NCBI RefSeq assembly: GCF_002806975.1
Contig: NZ_NIHD01000003.1
Coordinates: forward strand, 124,001-188,000
Length of the DNA stretch: 64,000 nt
From: Marinobacter aromaticivorans
GTDB lineage: Bacteria; Pseudomonadota; Gammaproteobacteria; Pseudomonadales; Oleiphilaceae
Reading direction: 5' to 3'
Shown piece after piece: positions 39,539 through 52,000 of this stretch. Positions within the stretch are counted from its first letter, which is position 1. Each line of letters starts with the position of its first letter. The position numbers and the translations under genes were made by a program. The notes below the pieces were generated by a model that was not told the origin of the DNA, did no database searches, and worked only from the letters and a program-made list of their open reading frames with translations.

Positions 39539-41325
39539 TGAGTGTTGTTAATCCCGAACTCCGTGCCACAGATCCTCCCGATCACCGGGTCGGCTTACTG
39601 ACCGAACGGCTGAGAGACCAGTTTGGTGATCAGATATTGTGTGAACAGGCCACCTTGACGGGCATGCCGGTGTTTTGGGTGAGCCGGCGCGCGCTGGTGG
39701 AGGTGCTCACCGTGCTGCGCCAGCTACCCGAGCCGTTCGAGATGCTGTTTGACCTGTCCGCTATTGATGAGCGCTTGCGCAGTCGTCGTCATGGTTTGCC
39801 GGAGACGGATTTCACAGTGTTCTACCAGCTACTGTCGGTCTCGGGGAATCGGGACGTCATGCTCAAGGTGGCGCTTTCTGAACGCGACCTGTCGCTACCC
39901 ACAGTGATCCCTGTTTACCGCAACGCCAACTGGTATGAACGCGAAGTCTGGGACATGTTCGGCATCCGCTTTGAAGGTCATCCCAACCTGTCTCGTATTC
40001 TGATGCCGCCTACCTGGAAGGGCCACCCGCTGCGTAAGGACCACCACGCCAGAGCCACGGAAGTTGATCCTTACAGCATGACCGTGGAGAGCCAGGAAAC
40101 GGAACAGCAAGCACTACAGTTCAGGCCTGAAGACTGGGGCATGCAGCGCCAGAGCGACGATACCGAGTTCATGTTTCTCAATCTGGGGCCGAATCATCCC
40201 TCTGCTCATGGTGCATTTCGCATTGTGCTGCAGCTTGACGGCGAAGAGGTTATCGATTGCGTACCGGATATCGGCTACCACCATCGCGGTGCGGAAAAGA
40301 TGGCTGAGCGCCAGTCCTGGCACAGCTTCATTCCCTATACGGACCGTATCGATTACGTCGGCGGTGTGATGAACAACCTGCCTTACGTACTGGCGGTGGA
40401 GAAGCTTGCCGGCATAAAGGTAACGGCGCGCATCCAGACGGTTCGGGTGATGATGTCTGAACTGTTTCGCATTACCAGTCATTTGCTGTTTCTGGGCACC
40501 TATCTGCAGGATCTCGGCGCCATGTCACCCGTTTTTTATGCCTTTACCGATCGCCAGAAAGGTTATGAGGTTATTGAGGCGATCACAGGCTTCCGGATGC
40601 ACCCGGCCTGGTTTCGCATCGGTGGCCTGATGCAGGACCTGCCGAAAGGCTGGGACAGGCTGGTGCAGGGCTTTGTTGACTGGATGCCTGCCCGGCTTGA
40701 TGAGTACGAGCGCGCGATGATGGACAACTCTCTGGTTCGCGATCGCACCAAGCATATTGCCGCCTTTGATACCGCCAACGCCCTGGCCTGGGGCGTCACC
40801 GGTCCGAACCTGCGCGCCACTGGCTGCAATTTCGACCTGCGCAAGCAGCGTCCGTATTCCGGCTATGAGAACTTCGATTTCGAAGTGCCGCTGGGTAACA
40901 ACGGCGACGTATTCGACCGCGGCCAGTTACGCATTGAGGAAATGCGCCAGAGTGTGAAAATCCTCCAGCAGTGCGTTAATCACATGCCTGAAGGTGACTA
41001 TAAGGCAGATCATCCGCTGACCACGCCGCCACCCCGGGAGCGCATGCTTGAGCACATCGAAACCCTGATTACTCATTTTTTACAGGTGTCCTGGGGGCCG
41101 GTGCTGCCCGCCAATGAATCGCTGCAGATGATTGAGGCCACCAAAGGTATCAACAGTTATTACCTGACCAGTGATGGCAGCACCATGAGCTACCGTACGC
41201 GCATTCGTACGCCGAGCTTTCCGCATCTGCAACAAATTCCCGAGCTGATGCGTGGTGGCTTTGTGCCGGATTTGATTGCGCACCTGGGCAGTATCGATTT
41301 TGTGATGGCTGACGTGGACCGCTGA
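39538..41325 (+). CDS. nuoCD: NDH-1 fused subunit C/D
   Basis: A 595-residue fusion of the NuoC (30 kDa) and NuoD (49 kDa) subunits, as in E. coli and Pseudomonas. The NuoC part ends around residue 190 with the [19 protein letters not shown] signature. The NuoD part begins [18 protein letters not shown] and includes [20 protein letters not shown] (quinone-site His), [17 protein letters not shown] and DPCIIGMGSIDFVM-type ending ([16 protein letters not shown]). NuoD forms the quinone pocket with NuoB. It starts within the nuoB stop as TGATG. Confidence 0.97.
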   Translation: MSVVNPELRATDPPDHRVGLLTERLRDQFGDQILCEQATLTGMPVFWVSRRALVEVLTVLRQLPEPFEMLFDLSAIDERLRSRRHGLPETDFTVFYQLLSVSGNRDVMLKVALSERDLSLPTVIPVYRNANWYEREVWDMFGIRFEGHPNLSRILMPPTWKGHPLRKDHHARATEVDPYSMTVESQETEQQALQFRPEDWGMQRQSDDTEFMFLNLGPNHPSAHGAFRIVLQLDGEEVIDCVPDIGYHHRGAEKMAERQSWHSFIPYTDRIDYVGGVMNNLPYVLAVEKLAGIKVTARIQTVRVMMSELFRITSHLLFLGTYLQDLGAMSPVFYAFTDRQKGYEVIEAITGFRMHPAWFRIGGLMQDLPKGWDRLVQGFVDWMPARLDEYERAMMDNSLVRDRTKHIAAFDTANALAWGVTGPNLRATGCNFDLRKQRPYSGYENFDFEVPLGNNGDVFDRGQLRIEEMRQSVKILQQCVNHMPEGDYKADHPLTTPPPRERMLEHIETLITHFLQVSWGPVLPANESLQMIEATKGINSYYLTSDGSTMSYRTRIRTPSFPHLQQIPELMRGGFVPDLIAHLGSIDFVMADVDR

Positions 41326-41327
41326 CT

Positions 41328-41885
41328 ATGGGCAATACAGGTATGTCTGACTCCGGTATGTCGAAAGCTCAATCAGGCGTTGGTGCAGGCCGTCGTATCG
41401 CCACCGACGGTGACGGTTTCATCCTGCACCAGGATGACCGGCGCGCCATGCTCACCGAGCGGGATCATTATGAGCAGCCCCAGGCCGCGTGTATCGAGGC
41501 GCTCAAAATTGTTCAGCGACGTCACGGCTGGGTACCGGATGGCGCCATTGCGGCCATTGCCGAAACCCTGGGCGTCGGCACAGGAGAAGTCGAGGGGGTG
41601 GCGACCTTCTACAGCCTGATCTTTCGCCAGCCGGTGGGTCGGCATGTGATTCTGCTCTGTGACAGCAGTTCCTGTTTTCTCACCGGTTCTGAGGAGCTGA
41701 GTGCGGCCCTGAGCGAACGGCTTGGCATTCGTTTTGGCGAGACAACTGAAGACGGTCGTTTCACCCTGCTGCCGGTGTGCTGCCTGGGGGCCTGCGATCG
41801 CGGCCCGGCAATGATGATCGGCGACGATACCTTCGGCCCTGTTGCGGTGGACGATCTGGATGAACTTCTGGGGGCTTACTCATGA
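41328..41885 (+). CDS. nuoE: NDH-1 subunit E
   Basis: A 185-residue thioredoxin-like subunit with [2Fe-2S] cluster N1a. Ligands are in [13 protein letters not shown] and [19 protein letters not shown]. The [15 protein letters not shown] and [18 protein letters not shown] stretches are typical. The first 25 residues are poorly conserved, and ATG at 41343 is an alternative start. The 3' end overlaps nuoF by four bases. Confidence 0.95.
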   Translation: MGNTGMSDSGMSKAQSGVGAGRRIATDGDGFILHQDDRRAMLTERDHYEQPQAACIEALKIVQRRHGWVPDGAIAAIAETLGVGTGEVEGVATFYSLIFRQPVGRHVILLCDSSSCFLTGSEELSAALSERLGIRFGETTEDGRFTLLPVCCLGACDRGPAMMIGDDTFGPVAVDDLDELLGAYS

Positions 41886-43234
41886 TGGCGATACCTGGGG
41901 AATCACGGCTGCGCTATCACTGCCAATTGCGCCAGAGCGCCGGTGAGCGACGCGCTGACACGCATCCGCTGACCTGGCGGTTGCGGGAAGATGGCGCCCG
42001 TATCGGGCTTGATGAATATCGTGAAAAAGACGGCTATGAAGCGGCCATTCGCACGCTTGAAAAGTGCACACCGGGCGATGTGATTGGCACCATGAAAGAG
42101 GCCAATGTGCGTGGCCGGGGTGGCGGCGGTTTTTCCGCCGGGCTCAAGTGGAGCCTGACTCAGGTGGGAGATCATCTGCCCCGTGGCTACCTCATCTGCA
42201 ATGCCGACGAGATGGAGCCGGGTACGTTCAAAGACCGGCTGTTGCTGGAGCAGCTGCCGCACCTGCTGATTGAAGGCATGATTATCGCCGCTTATGCCAA
42301 CCGCTCCTGCTACGGCTATATTTTTCTGCGCAGCGAATACGTTGAGGCGGCGCGCTCCCTGGCCCTGGCCATCGGGGAAGCGCGAGAGGCAGGGCTGTTG
42401 GGGAAGGACGTTGCCGGCAGCGGCTTTGATTTCGATATAGCCTTGCATACCGGCGCCGGGCGCTACATCTGCGGTGAAGAAACTGCACTGATCAATTCCC
42501 TGGAAGGCAAGCGTGCCAATCCGCGAGCCAAACCCCCGTTTCCAGGCCAGTCGGGGGCCTGGGGCAAGCCGACGGTGGTCAACAATGTCGAGACCCTGTG
42601 CAACGCGCCGGGTGTAATGCAGCACGGTGTGGACTGGTATCGGGGGCTCTCCGGCGGGCGCAGCGAGGATGGGGGCACCAAACTTTACGGCGTGTCCGGG
42701 TTGGTCGAGCGCCCGGGGCTCTGGGAACTGCCCATCGGTACCCGTGGTCGGGAAATTCTTGATCGCGCTGGTGGTATGCGTGAGGGACATACGCTCAAGG
42801 CCTGGCTGCCCGGTGGTGGCAGTACCGGCTTCTTGCTGCCGGAACACCTGGATCTGCCCATGGATTTCGATACGATTGGTCAATATGGCAGCCGGCTGGG
42901 CACCGGGCTGATAGCGGTGGTCAGCAGGCGCCAGAGCATTGTTTCCCTGATGCGGAACCTTGAACAGTTCTTCGCCCGGGAGTCCTGTGGCTGGTGTACG
43001 CCTTGTCGTGATGGATTGCCCTGGACGGTAAAGATTCTTCAGGCCCTGGAGCGCGGTGAAGGTAAGCCGGATTATATCGAAATACTCGAGCAGCATACCG
43101 TAGGACTGAACCCAGCCCGCACCTTCTGTGCCCATGCGCCCGGGGCGATGATGCCGCTGGAATCGGCGCTCCGTCATTTCCGGGCAGAGTTCGAGGCGGG
43201 CATTGCACAGGCTTCACTGGAAGGGGTGGGCTGA
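41882..43234 (+). CDS. nuoF: NDH-1 subunit F
   Basis: The 450-residue NADH-binding flavoprotein. NADH and FMN sites are shown by [16 protein letters not shown] and [19 protein letters not shown]. The [4Fe-4S] cluster N3 ligands are in [15 protein letters not shown] and TFCAHAPGA. It has the usual length, with an N-terminus slightly longer than in E. coli. The start overlaps nuoE (ATGATG) and the stop overlaps nuoG by one base. Confidence 0.97.
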   Translation: MMAIPGESRLRYHCQLRQSAGERRADTHPLTWRLREDGARIGLDEYREKDGYEAAIRTLEKCTPGDVIGTMKEANVRGRGGGGFSAGLKWSLTQVGDHLPRGYLICNADEMEPGTFKDRLLLEQLPHLLIEGMIIAAYANRSCYGYIFLRSEYVEAARSLALAIGEAREAGLLGKDVAGSGFDFDIALHTGAGRYICGEETALINSLEGKRANPRAKPPFPGQSGAWGKPTVVNNVETLCNAPGVMQHGVDWYRGLSGGRSEDGGTKLYGVSGLVERPGLWELPIGTRGREILDRAGGMREGHTLKAWLPGGGSTGFLLPEHLDLPMDFDTIGQYGSRLGTGLIAVVSRRQSIVSLMRNLEQFFARESCGWCTPCRDGLPWTVKILQALERGEGKPDYIEILEQHTVGLNPARTFCAHAPGAMMPLESALRHFRAEFEAGIAQASLEGVG

Positions 43235-46026
43235 TGGCGACGATTCACGTAGACGGCAAGAGCTATGAGGTGGATGGGTCCGACAACCTGCTGCACGCCT
43301 GCCTGTCTCTGGGGCTCGACATTCCCTACTTTTGCTGGCACCCGGCCATGGACAGTATCGGCGCCTGCCGCCAGTGCGCAGTTAAACAGTACAAGGACAA
43401 GGACGACAGCCAGGGCAAAATTGTCATGTCCTGCATGACGCCCGCTACGGATAATAGCTGGATATCCATCGACGACGAGGAAGCCAGGACCTTTCGGGCC
43501 GCCGTGGTGGAGTGGCTGATGACCTATCACCCGCATGACTGCCCGGTCTGCGAAGAGGGGGGGCATTGTCATCTTCAGGATATGACGGTGATGACCGGCC
43601 ACGACCGGCGCCGTTACAGTTTCCGCAAACGTACGCACCGCAATCAGTATCTCGGGCCGTTCATTGCCCACGAGATGAACCGCTGCATCAACTGCTATCG
43701 GTGTGTGCGCTTCTACAACGATTACGCCGGTGGCAAAGATCTCGGTGTTTTTGGTTCGAACAACAACCTGTATTTCGGGCGCCATCAGGAAGGTGTTCTG
43801 GAAAGCCCGTTTTCCGGCAATCTGAGTGAAGTCTGCCCCACCGGCGTGTTTACCGATCAAACCCACTCTGATCGCTACGTCCGCAAGTGGGACATGCTCT
43901 TTGCGCCCAGCGTCTGCCACCAGTGTGCTGTGGGTTGCAATACCAGCCCGGGGGAGCGTTATGGCGAAATCCGCCGCATCGAAAATCGCTACAACGGCGA
44001 GGTCAACCGCTATTTTCTGTGCGATCGCGGGCGTTTCGGTTATGGCTACGTCAATCGCATTGATCGGCCGCGACAGCCGGAATGGCGGAACGATGGGCAT
44101 GGTGAGCAGGCGGGTGACACTACCATTCTGGAGGTGGATCCGGCACTGGACCGCGGTGCGGACCTACTGCGCAGCGCCCGGCGTGTCATCGGCATCGGCT
44201 CGCCCCGGGCCAGTCTGGAAAGCAATCATCAACTGATTGAGTTGGTCGGTCGGAACAATTTCTCCAGTGGCGTCGCCGCCCGTGAGCTGGACTGCCTTAA
44301 GCGTATGGCCGAGTTGGAGGCGTCCTGTGGGCTGCCGGTTCCCACGCTGCGTGAGGTGGAAACGCACGACGCGGTGCTGGTACTGGGAGAGGACCTGTTA
44401 CACAGTGCCGCACGCCTGGCACTGGCGGTACGCCAGGCGGTGCTTGCCCGGCGCGACACTCTGGCGAAAGCGCGGGGCATTCCCACGTGGAACGCCGCTG
44501 CCGTCAAAACGCTGGCTCAGGACAGTCGGTATCCGCTGTACATCGCTTATCCGGCTAGCACCGAACTCGACCAGATCAGTGCCGGTAGCTGGAACCTGGC
44601 GCCTGCCGATATCGCTCGCCTGGGTTTTGCCATTGCCCATGCGATCGACGCCAATGCCCCCGAGGTGACGGATCTGGATACCACCCTTGGGGCGGCAGCA
44701 AAAACGGTGGCCGCGCAATTGCTGGCGGCGGACCGGCCGCTGGTGATCAGCGGTGGTTCGTTGCAATCCATTCAGGTGCTCGATGCTGCGGGCAGCATTG
44801 CCCGGGCGCTGTCTCGGCGTACTCGGCGCGGCGGCCTTACGCTGGTGCGCCGGGAAGCCAACAGCACCGGCACTGCCATGTTGGGCGGTCGGTCGCTGGA
44901 GTGGGCTCTGGATGAGATCGTCGAAGGCCGTGCGGATGCGCTTGTGGTGGTGGAAAACGACCTGTACGCCCGGTTGCCGGAAGTGCGCGTTGAGGCAGCA
45001 TTGAATGCTGCAACTACATTGGTAGTGCTGGATCATCAGCGTACGCGCACCTGGCAACAGGCACGGCTCGGCCTGCCTGCGGCCAGTTTTGCCGAGGCAG
45101 ACGGCACGCTGGTGAACCTGGAGGGGCGAGCCCAGCGTTTCTTCCAGGTTTTCGACCCGCGCTATCTGCGCCCGGAGTGTCGCATCCACGAAAGCTGGCG
45201 CTGGCTGCATGCCTTGCGCGCCAGCCTTGTTCGGGCCAATAAATCCCCCATCACTCTGGATGAGGCTACCGAGGCCTGCGCCCGGAGTTATCCGGCACTG
45301 GCCGATATCGTAGCTGCGGCGCCGGGAGCGGATTATCGCGTCGAGGGCGTCAAACTGGCCCGGGCACCGCACCGTTACAGTGGGCGGACCTCTATGCGTG
45401 CCAATATCGCGATAAGCGAGCCACGCACTCCCCGGGACCCGGATACGCCCTTCAGCTTTTCTATGGAGGGTTTCAGCGGCTTCGAACCACCGCGTATGGA
45501 GGTGCCGTTTGCCTGGGCCCCAGGCTGGAACTCGCATCAAGCCTGGAACAAGTTTACCGATGAAGTGGGCGGGCATCTGCGTGCGGGCGATCCGGGTGTA
45601 CGTCTGGTTGCGCCGCGCCCCGGTGCCTATGGTTATGCCAGCGATATCCCAGCGGCCTTTGAACCACGCCAGGATCGCTGGCAGCTAGTGCTGTTGCCGC
45701 GGCTGTTTGGCGGTGAGGAAACCTCTGCCCGCTCTGCGCCAATTGAGGAACGCGCCATGGCACCAGGCGAAGCGCCGGGCATTGGTTTGTGCGCTGATGA
45801 TGCCGCGCGGCTGGGGCTGGAGCAGGGTGCATGGCTGACCCTGGAAACAGACTCAGCGGCTCTGAATCTGACCCTGCCGCTGCGTTGCGATCAGTGCTTG
45901 CCGAAAGGTCTGGTGAGTTTGCCAGCAGGGATTTCCAGCGCCTTCAGCAGTGGCGACTGGGTACGACTCAGCGTCTCGGATGCAGCGCCGGGCGCAGCTT
46001 CAAGCCATGAGGAGGCACCCTCATGA
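43234..46026 (+). CDS. nuoG: NDH-1 subunit G
   Basis: The largest subunit (930 residues). The N-terminal ferredoxin domain carries [2Fe-2S] N1b ligands ([19 protein letters not shown]), then HxxC-type N5 ligands ([18 protein letters not shown]) and N4 ligands ([29 protein letters not shown]). The extra cluster N7, known in E. coli but absent from mitochondria, is predicted from [18 protein letters not shown] and [15 protein letters not shown] molybdopterin-oxidoreductase-like domain without cofactor follows. Sequence around N7 is very like the E. coli protein. nuoH overlaps its end by four bases. Confidence 0.96.
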   Translation: MATIHVDGKSYEVDGSDNLLHACLSLGLDIPYFCWHPAMDSIGACRQCAVKQYKDKDDSQGKIVMSCMTPATDNSWISIDDEEARTFRAAVVEWLMTYHPHDCPVCEEGGHCHLQDMTVMTGHDRRRYSFRKRTHRNQYLGPFIAHEMNRCINCYRCVRFYNDYAGGKDLGVFGSNNNLYFGRHQEGVLESPFSGNLSEVCPTGVFTDQTHSDRYVRKWDMLFAPSVCHQCAVGCNTSPGERYGEIRRIENRYNGEVNRYFLCDRGRFGYGYVNRIDRPRQPEWRNDGHGEQAGDTTILEVDPALDRGADLLRSARRVIGIGSPRASLESNHQLIELVGRNNFSSGVAARELDCLKRMAELEASCGLPVPTLREVETHDAVLVLGEDLLHSAARLALAVRQAVLARRDTLAKARGIPTWNAAAVKTLAQDSRYPLYIAYPASTELDQISAGSWNLAPADIARLGFAIAHAIDANAPEVTDLDTTLGAAAKTVAAQLLAADRPLVISGGSLQSIQVLDAAGSIARALSRRTRRGGLTLVRREANSTGTAMLGGRSLEWALDEIVEGRADALVVVENDLYARLPEVRVEAALNAATTLVVLDHQRTRTWQQARLGLPAASFAEADGTLVNLEGRAQRFFQVFDPRYLRPECRIHESWRWLHALRASLVRANKSPITLDEATEACARSYPALADIVAAAPGADYRVEGVKLARAPHRYSGRTSMRANIAISEPRTPRDPDTPFSFSMEGFSGFEPPRMEVPFAWAPGWNSHQAWNKFTDEVGGHLRAGDPGVRLVAPRPGAYGYASDIPAAFEPRQDRWQLVLLPRLFGGEETSARSAPIEERAMAPGEAPGIGLCADDAARLGLEQGAWLTLETDSAALNLTLPLRCDQCLPKGLVSLPAGISSAFSSGDWVRLSVSDAAPGAASSHEEAPS

Positions 46027-47030
46027 GCCGGACGATAGCGAACTTGCGGCCTGAGTGGTTGACCCCGGAGGTGATGGCCATCGCCGTGGCCATGTTGCAG
46101 GCGCTGGTCATTTTGCTGGCAGCGGTGCTGGTGGGCGCGATTCTCACGGTTGTTGAGCGTCGCTTGCTGGGCTGGTGGCAGGATCGCTACGGCCCCAACC
46201 GGGTCGGCCCCTTCGGCGTGCTGCAACTGGTCGCCGATATGATCAAGATCTTCTTCAAGGAAGACTGGATACCGCCTTTTGCCGACAAAACGCTCTTTGT
46301 ACTGGCACCGGCCATTGCCATGGCATCGCTGTTGTTGTCGTTCATGATTATTCCCATTACGCCGGGCTGGGGCGTGGCGAACTGGAATATCGGCCTGTTG
46401 TTTTTCCTGGCCATGGGCGGCATTAACGTCTATTCGGTTCTGCTGGGAGGATGGGCGAGTGCCAACAAATATGCGCTAATCGGCGCCATGCGATCTTCGG
46501 CTCAGACCATCTCCTATGAGGTGTTCATGGGTTTGTCGCTGATGGGTGTCGTTGCCATGGCTGGCTCTTTTAATCTGCGCGAGATCGTCGACGCGCAGCA
46601 GGGGCTGTGGTACATCGTGCCCCAGTTTCTGGGCTTCTGTAATTTTTTGATCGCCGGCTTCGCGGTGGTGCATCGCCACCCTTTCGACCAGCCAGAGGCG
46701 GAACAAGAACTGGCAGATGGCTACCACATCGAATACTCCTCCATGAAGTTCGGCATGTTTTTCATCGGCGAATACGTTGGCATGCTGCTGGTCTCGGCGC
46801 TGGTGGTGACATTGTTTTTCGGTGGCTGGCATGGGCCGGTGTTGCCACCCATTTTCTGGTTTGTGCTCAAAACCAGCTTTTTTTTAATGCTGTTTATTCT
46901 GGTGCGAGCCTCTCTGCCCCGGCCGCGTTACGACCGGGTGATGACCTTTGGCTGGATTGTCTGTCTGCCGCTGACGCTGATTAACCTGCTGGTGACCGGC
47001 GGGGTGATTCTGCTGGCCGCGCCGGGCTAA
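46023..47030 (+). CDS. nuoH: NDH-1 subunit H
   Basis: A 335-residue membrane subunit with about eight transmembrane helices, forming the entrance of the quinone channel. Signatures are [55 protein letters not shown] and [17 protein letters not shown]. It begins at ATG 46023 overlapping the end of nuoG. A 37-base spacer leads to nuoI. Confidence 0.97.
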   Translation: MSRTIANLRPEWLTPEVMAIAVAMLQALVILLAAVLVGAILTVVERRLLGWWQDRYGPNRVGPFGVLQLVADMIKIFFKEDWIPPFADKTLFVLAPAIAMASLLLSFMIIPITPGWGVANWNIGLLFFLAMGGINVYSVLLGGWASANKYALIGAMRSSAQTISYEVFMGLSLMGVVAMAGSFNLREIVDAQQGLWYIVPQFLGFCNFLIAGFAVVHRHPFDQPEAEQELADGYHIEYSSMKFGMFFIGEYVGMLLVSALVVTLFFGGWHGPVLPPIFWFVLKTSFFLMLFILVRASLPRPRYDRVMTFGWIVCLPLTLINLLVTGGVILLAAPG

Positions 47031-47067
47031 GAGCGTTCGAATCGATTGTTAACAAGGAGCAACTGCT

Positions 47068-47607
47068 ATGTACAAGGGACTTTTGCAAGGTACCTGGTCG
47101 CAATTGCGCACTTTGGGCATGATTTTCATGCACGGTTTTCGCAAGCGTGAAACCGTCAATTATCCTGAAGAAGAGGTCTATCTGTCGCCGCGTTATCGCG
47201 GCCGCATTGTGCTTACCCGGGATCCGGACGGCGAGGAGCGCTGCGTGGCCTGCAACCTGTGCGCCGTGGCCTGTCCGGTGGACTGCATCTCGCTGCAGAA
47301 GGGTGAGAAGGATGACGGCCGGTGGTACCCGGAATTCTTCCGCATCAATTTTTCGCGCTGCATATTTTGCGGCATGTGTGAAGAGGCTTGCCCGACGTCG
47401 GCAATCCAGCTGACCCCGGACTTTGAGATGGGCGAATACAAACGCCAGGAACTGGTTTACGAAAAAGAAGATTTGCTGATCAATGGCCCGGGCAAGGATC
47501 ACAACTACAATTTCTACAAGGTGGCAGGTATGGCCATCGCCGGTAAGGACAAGGGGCAGGGAGAGGCAGAGGACAAACCGATCGATGTCACCACACTGCT
47601 TCCCTGA
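47068..47607 (+). CDS. nuoI: NDH-1 subunit I
   Basis: A 179-residue iron-sulfur subunit with two [4Fe-4S] clusters (N6a, N6b). The two ferredoxin motifs are [16 protein letters not shown] and [33 protein letters not shown] precedes the first. The ATG at 47068 has AAGGAG upstream. It connects the peripheral arm clusters to NuoB. Confidence 0.97.
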   Translation: MYKGLLQGTWSQLRTLGMIFMHGFRKRETVNYPEEEVYLSPRYRGRIVLTRDPDGEERCVACNLCAVACPVDCISLQKGEKDDGRWYPEFFRINFSRCIFCGMCEEACPTSAIQLTPDFEMGEYKRQELVYEKEDLLINGPGKDHNYNFYKVAGMAIAGKDKGQGEAEDKPIDVTTLLP

Positions 47608-47672
47608 CGTTGCATGACCGGCAGCACCTTGTTGGTGTTGCAGTGCCGGACAGGGGAGTAAAGGGAGGGAAC

Positions 47673-48203
47673 ATGGAGCTTGCATTTTACCTGAGTGGTC
47701 TGGTCGCAGTGCTGGCAACTCTGGGCGTTATAAGCAATCACAACCCGGTGCATGGGGTGCTGTATCTGGTGGTGTCGCTGTTAGCGGTGGCCATGGTTTT
47801 CTTTGCCCTGGGCGCGCCCTTTGCGGGAGCGCTTGAGATCATCGTCTACGCCGGAGCGATCATGGTTCTGTTCGTATTCGTGGTGATGATGCTTAACCTG
47901 GGCCAGGCGGCAGTCGCCCAGGAGCGCATCTGGCTGCAGCCTGCCACCTGGCTGGGGCCGTCGCTGCTCGCGACCGTCTTGCTGGTGACGCTGATCGGTA
48001 CGCTGTGGCGCGGCGATGCCGGTATGCTTGTGCAGGGCGACGTGCTGAGTGCCAAGCAGGTCGGCATGATTCTGTTTGGCCCCTGGCTACTGGTGGTGGA
48101 ACTGGGCGCTTTGCTCCTTCTGGCAGCGCTGGTCACAGCCTCTCATGTCGGGCGTCAGCGCCTGCAGGCCCCGGGCTCAGAGACTGACAAGGAGGCTCCA
48201 TGA
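47673..48203 (+). CDS. nuoJ: NDH-1 subunit J
   Basis: A 176-residue membrane subunit with five predicted helices. [20 protein letters not shown] is the family signature and lies in helix 3, next to [12 protein letters not shown] at 47673, preceded by GGGAGGG, was chosen over an in-frame ATG at 47610 that immediately follows nuoI and gives an unconserved extension. The end overlaps nuoK by four bases. Confidence 0.94.
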   Translation: MELAFYLSGLVAVLATLGVISNHNPVHGVLYLVVSLLAVAMVFFALGAPFAGALEIIVYAGAIMVLFVFVVMMLNLGQAAVAQERIWLQPATWLGPSLLATVLLVTLIGTLWRGDAGMLVQGDVLSAKQVGMILFGPWLLVVELGALLLLAALVTASHVGRQRLQAPGSETDKEAP

Positions 48204-48508
48204 ATGGTGTACCCATGGAACATGGCCTGGTGTTGGCGGCTATTCTGTTTGCGCTCGGGCTGGCGGGCCTGATGTTCAGGCGCAACATGATCTTTGTGCT
48301 GATGAGCCTTGAGATCATGCTCAACGCCGCTGGACTGGCCTTTATTGTCGCCGGTGCGGGCTGGCAGCAGCCAGAAGGTCAGGTCATGTATCTGCTGGTG
48401 ATCATGCTGGCTGCGGCGGAAGCCAGCGTCGGCCTGGCGCTGCTGATTCAACTGCACCGGCGCTTCAAGTCTCTGGATATTGATGCGGTTAGCAGGATGC
48501 GCGGATGA
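48200..48508 (+). CDS. nuoK: NDH-1 subunit K
   Basis: A 102-residue membrane subunit with three helices. The conserved Glu residues important for proton transfer are visible in [15 protein letters not shown] and [20 protein letters not shown] lies 10 bases before the ATG. The stop overlaps the nuoL start by four bases. Confidence 0.96.
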   Translation: MNGVPMEHGLVLAAILFALGLAGLMFRRNMIFVLMSLEIMLNAAGLAFIVAGAGWQQPEGQVMYLLVIMLAAAEASVGLALLIQLHRRFKSLDIDAVSRMRG

Positions 48509-50391
48509 TGCAGGTACTAACGTCACTGTTTCCCATGGCTGTGCTGTTGCCGCTGACTTTCCTGCTGCCCCTGGCGGGAACGCTGATACTGGCGTTTTCC
48601 CGGGGCACGCTTGGTTACCGCGCCAGTGCCCTGGTGGGTGTGGGCAGCGTAGGGCTCTCTGCCCTGGTCACCGTACTGCTGGTGGTGGGTTTTGACGCCA
48701 CCAGCCCGCCTCAAGTTATCACTCTATGGACCTGGATATCCGTGGGGGAGTTCCAGCCCGGCATAGGGTTGGCCCTTGACGGGCTGTCTTTGACCATGCT
48801 CGGCATTATTACCGGCGTAGGCTTTCTGATTCATCTGTTCGCCGCCTGGTACATGCGCGGTGAGGAAGGCATTACGCGCTTTTATACCTACATGAACCTG
48901 TTCGTGTTCAGCATGGTGCTGTTGGTGCTGGGCGACAACCTGCTGCTGTTGTTCCTGGGCTGGGAAGGGGTCGGCATGTGCAGCTATCTGCTCATTGGCT
49001 ACTACTACCGGGACAATGCCAATGGCTGGGCGGGGTTCAAGGCTTTTATCATCACCCGCATCGGCGATGTGTTCCTGGCCATCGGCATGTTTCTGTTGTT
49101 CGCTAAACTTGGCACCCTCGACATTGCCAGGATTCTCTCTCTGGCACCGCAGGTGTGGCACAACGGTGACGCAACGGTAGAGTTGGCGGCATTTTTACTG
49201 CTGGGCGGAGCGGTGGGCAAGTCTGCCCAGCTGCCACTACACACCTGGCTTGCCGACGCCATGGCGGGCCCTACACCTGTGTCGGCGCTGATCCACGCTG
49301 CGACCATGGTAACCGCCGGGGTTTATTTGATCGCGCGCATGCATGGCGTGTTTGAGCTGGCGCCCGCGGCGCTTTACCTGACCGGCGTGATCGGCGCCCT
49401 GACACTGTTAATGGCGGGCTTCGCGGCACTGGCCCAGACCGATATAAAGCGAGTGTTGGCTTATTCCACCATGAGCCAGATCGGCTACATGTTCCTGGCG
49501 CTGGGTGTCGGTGCCTTTGACGCTGCGGTGTTCCATCTGATGACCCATGCCTTCTTCAAGGCGCTGCTGTTCCTGTCTGCCGGGGCGGTGATCATCAGCT
49601 GTCATCACGAACAGGACATACGTCGCCTGGGCGGGCTCTGGCGCAGGCTGCCGCTGGCTTATCTGGGGTTTGTCGTCGGCGGTGCAGCCCTGGTGGCCTT
49701 GCCCCTGGTCACCGCGGGTTTCTACAGCAAGGATGAGATTCTCTGGCAGGCGCTGGCGGCAGATCGCCAGGGCTTGCTGATGGCCGGGCTGATCGGCGCT
49801 TTCCTGACCTCGCTTTACACCCTGCGCCTGATTATTGGCATTTTCCATGGCCAGATGAAAAGTGACGGCGCCCGCGAGGCCAAAGCAGGGCAGGGCCTGG
49901 CCCACGGTCTGCCGCTGGTGGTTCTGGCATTGCTTTCGACATGGCTGGGCGCCTGGATTACGCCGCCACTGGGCGGGGTCTTGCCTGCCGGCCCCGGTGC
50001 GAGCGTGCAAACGGGGCACACCGCGCTCGAGCTGATCGCGTCGGCTACGGCGCTGATCGGCCTTGGCCTTGGGGCCTGGTTGTTTGTAGTCAGGCGCGAT
50101 TGGCTCGCGCGCATGACTCGGCAGGGGGTGGGTGCCTGGTTGTGGGCCTGCTGGCATCTCGCCTGGGGCTTCGACATAGCCTTTGACTGGTTGCTGGTGC
50201 GGCCTTGGCGGGGCCTGGTGCGAGTGTTGCGAGGCGATCTGTTCGACGCCTTCTTCCGCTTGATCGCTCAGGCCCTGCGCACTCTGCATTTCGGGCTGTC
50301 CCGGACGCAGACCGGCAAGCTGCGCGGCTATGCTGCCACCATGGTGGTTGGCTCTACGCTGATTTTATTAAGCCTGGCGCTGGTGTTTTAG
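48505..50391 (+). CDS. nuoL: NDH-1 subunit L
   Basis: The distal antiporter-like subunit (628 residues, about 16 helices including the long lateral helix near the C-terminus). Signatures are [19 protein letters not shown] (key Glu), [20 protein letters not shown] (key Lys) and [17 protein letters not shown], then [14 protein letters not shown]. It belongs to the Mrp-antiporter family. It overlaps nuoK, and a 37-base gap with a TAAGGAG site precedes nuoM. Confidence 0.97.
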   Translation: MMQVLTSLFPMAVLLPLTFLLPLAGTLILAFSRGTLGYRASALVGVGSVGLSALVTVLLVVGFDATSPPQVITLWTWISVGEFQPGIGLALDGLSLTMLGIITGVGFLIHLFAAWYMRGEEGITRFYTYMNLFVFSMVLLVLGDNLLLLFLGWEGVGMCSYLLIGYYYRDNANGWAGFKAFIITRIGDVFLAIGMFLLFAKLGTLDIARILSLAPQVWHNGDATVELAAFLLLGGAVGKSAQLPLHTWLADAMAGPTPVSALIHAATMVTAGVYLIARMHGVFELAPAALYLTGVIGALTLLMAGFAALAQTDIKRVLAYSTMSQIGYMFLALGVGAFDAAVFHLMTHAFFKALLFLSAGAVIISCHHEQDIRRLGGLWRRLPLAYLGFVVGGAALVALPLVTAGFYSKDEILWQALAADRQGLLMAGLIGAFLTSLYTLRLIIGIFHGQMKSDGAREAKAGQGLAHGLPLVVLALLSTWLGAWITPPLGGVLPAGPGASVQTGHTALELIASATALIGLGLGAWLFVVRRDWLARMTRQGVGAWLWACWHLAWGFDIAFDWLLVRPWRGLVRVLRGDLFDAFFRLIAQALRTLHFGLSRTQTGKLRGYAATMVVGSTLILLSLALVF

Positions 50392-50428
50392 GGGCTATGC
50401 GAAACCCCGGTAAGGAGATGCGACACTT

Positions 50429-52000
50429 ATGATACTGGTGTGGTTAATTGTGATCCCTTTTGCTGGTGGGCTCTTGTGCTGGCAGATGGAGCGGCTCGGT
50501 GACCGGCCGACGCGTTCAATTGCGCTGGTCACCATGCTGGTTGAGCTATTGATGTCGCTGTGGCTGTGGGCTCGGCTCGACTTCCAGCTACCGGCACTTG
50601 ACGGCTCCGGCGCTCAATGGGCGCTGGAGTTTCGTGTGACCTGGATCGAGCGTTTTGGCATCGACTTCCATCTTGCCCTGGATGGCTTGTCACTGGTGTT
50701 GATTGTGCTGACTGCCTTTCTCGGTGTTTTGGCAGTGCTGTGTTCCTGGAACGAGATTGTTCGCCGGATTGGTTTCTTCCATCTCAATCTTCTGTGGATT
50801 CTTGCAGGCGTTGTCGGTGTGTTCCTGGCCATTGATCTGTTCCTGTTTTTCTTCTTCTGGGAGCTGATGCTGGTGCCGATGTACTTCCTGATTGCGCTGT
50901 GGGGCCATAGTGGCTCGAAGGGTAAAACCCGCATCGGCGCGGCGACCAAATTTTTCATTTACACTCAGGCCAGCGGGCTGCTGATGCTGGTCTCCATCCT
51001 GGGATTGGTATTTGCCCACCACGCAAGCACCGGCGAGTATTCGTTCAGTTATCAGGTACTGCTGGAGACGACACTGTCGCCGACGCTTTCCCGGTGGCTG
51101 ATGCTGGGTTTCTTTATTGCCTTCGCGGTCAAGTTGCCGGTGGTACCGCTGCACGGCTGGCTGCCGGACGCTCATGCCCAGGCACCTACCGCTGGCAGTG
51201 TGGACCTGGCGGGCATCCTGCTCAAAACCGCCGCTTACGGCTTGCTGCGTTTCGCCTTGCCGTTGTTTCCGGAGGCCTCTCAGGCATTCGCGCCCATCGC
51301 TATGGGGCTTGGATTGCTGGGAATCTACTACGGCGCGGCACTGGCCTGTGGTCAGCAGAACGTCAAACGCTTCATCGCCTATACCAGTATCGCCCACATG
51401 GGATTTGTACTGATCGGTATCTATTCCGGATCTGCGCTGGCCCTGCAGGGTGTGGTGGTGCTTATGCTGGCCCACGCCTTTTCTGCAGCGGGGCTTTTTA
51501 TCCTCAGCGGACAACTGTACGAGCGTCTGCATACCCGGGAACTTGGCAAGATGGGCGGGCTGTGGAATCGATTGGGTAGTCTGCCGGGGTTCTGGCTGTT
51601 TTTTATAGCCGCCTCGCTGGGTATACCGGTTACGGCCAACTTCGTTGGTGAGTTCATGGTGCTGTTCGGCACCTTCCCGACAGCACCCTGGGTGGTAATC
51701 ACCGCCAGTTTTGGCCTGGTGTTGGCGGCGGTTTATTCCCTGATCCTGATGCAGCGGGTGCACTATGGCCCGCCACGCAGCGAGACGCCGCTCAAGGGGC
51801 TTGATTCCCGGGAATTTGCCATGATGCTGAGCATCGTCGCGCTGCTGATATGGCTTGGCATATATCCCCAGCCGTTGCTTGATACCACTGAAACCACCAT
51901 GGATGAGGTACATCGGTTGTTCGAGCCCTCCAGTACCCCGGTGCCGGGCGTTTCTGCTGAGCCGGGTGCGGCCATCACGCTCACGTGGGAGGCCCGCTGA
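50429..52000 (+). CDS. nuoM: NDH-1 subunit M
   Basis: An antiporter-like membrane subunit of 523 residues with about 14 helices. FFFFWELMLVPMYFLIALWG contains the key Glu and VKLPVVPLHGWLPDAHAQAP the key Lys and quinone-like loop. IAYTSIAHMGFVLIGIYSG and LILMQRVHYG follow. A good TAAGGAG lies before the ATG. Its stop overlaps the nuoN start by one base. Confidence 0.97.
   Translation: MILVWLIVIPFAGGLLCWQMERLGDRPTRSIALVTMLVELLMSLWLWARLDFQLPALDGSGAQWALEFRVTWIERFGIDFHLALDGLSLVLIVLTAFLGVLAVLCSWNEIVRRIGFFHLNLLWILAGVVGVFLAIDLFLFFFFWELMLVPMYFLIALWGHSGSKGKTRIGAATKFFIYTQASGLLMLVSILGLVFAHHASTGEYSFSYQVLLETTLSPTLSRWLMLGFFIAFAVKLPVVPLHGWLPDAHAQAPTAGSVDLAGILLKTAAYGLLRFALPLFPEASQAFAPIAMGLGLLGIYYGAALACGQQNVKRFIAYTSIAHMGFVLIGIYSGSALALQGVVVLMLAHAFSAAGLFILSGQLYERLHTRELGKMGGLWNRLGSLPGFWLFFIAASLGIPVTANFVGEFMVLFGTFPTAPWVVITASFGLVLAAVYSLILMQRVHYGPPRSETPLKGLDSREFAMMLSIVALLIWLGIYPQPLLDTTETTMDEVHRLFEPSSTPVPGVSAEPGAAITLTWEAR

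Noticed and set aside
41903..43177. 424-codon open frame antisense to nuoF
   Set aside because: Mirror of NuoF codon usage in G+C-rich DNA; NuoF cofactor motifs are on the plus strand.
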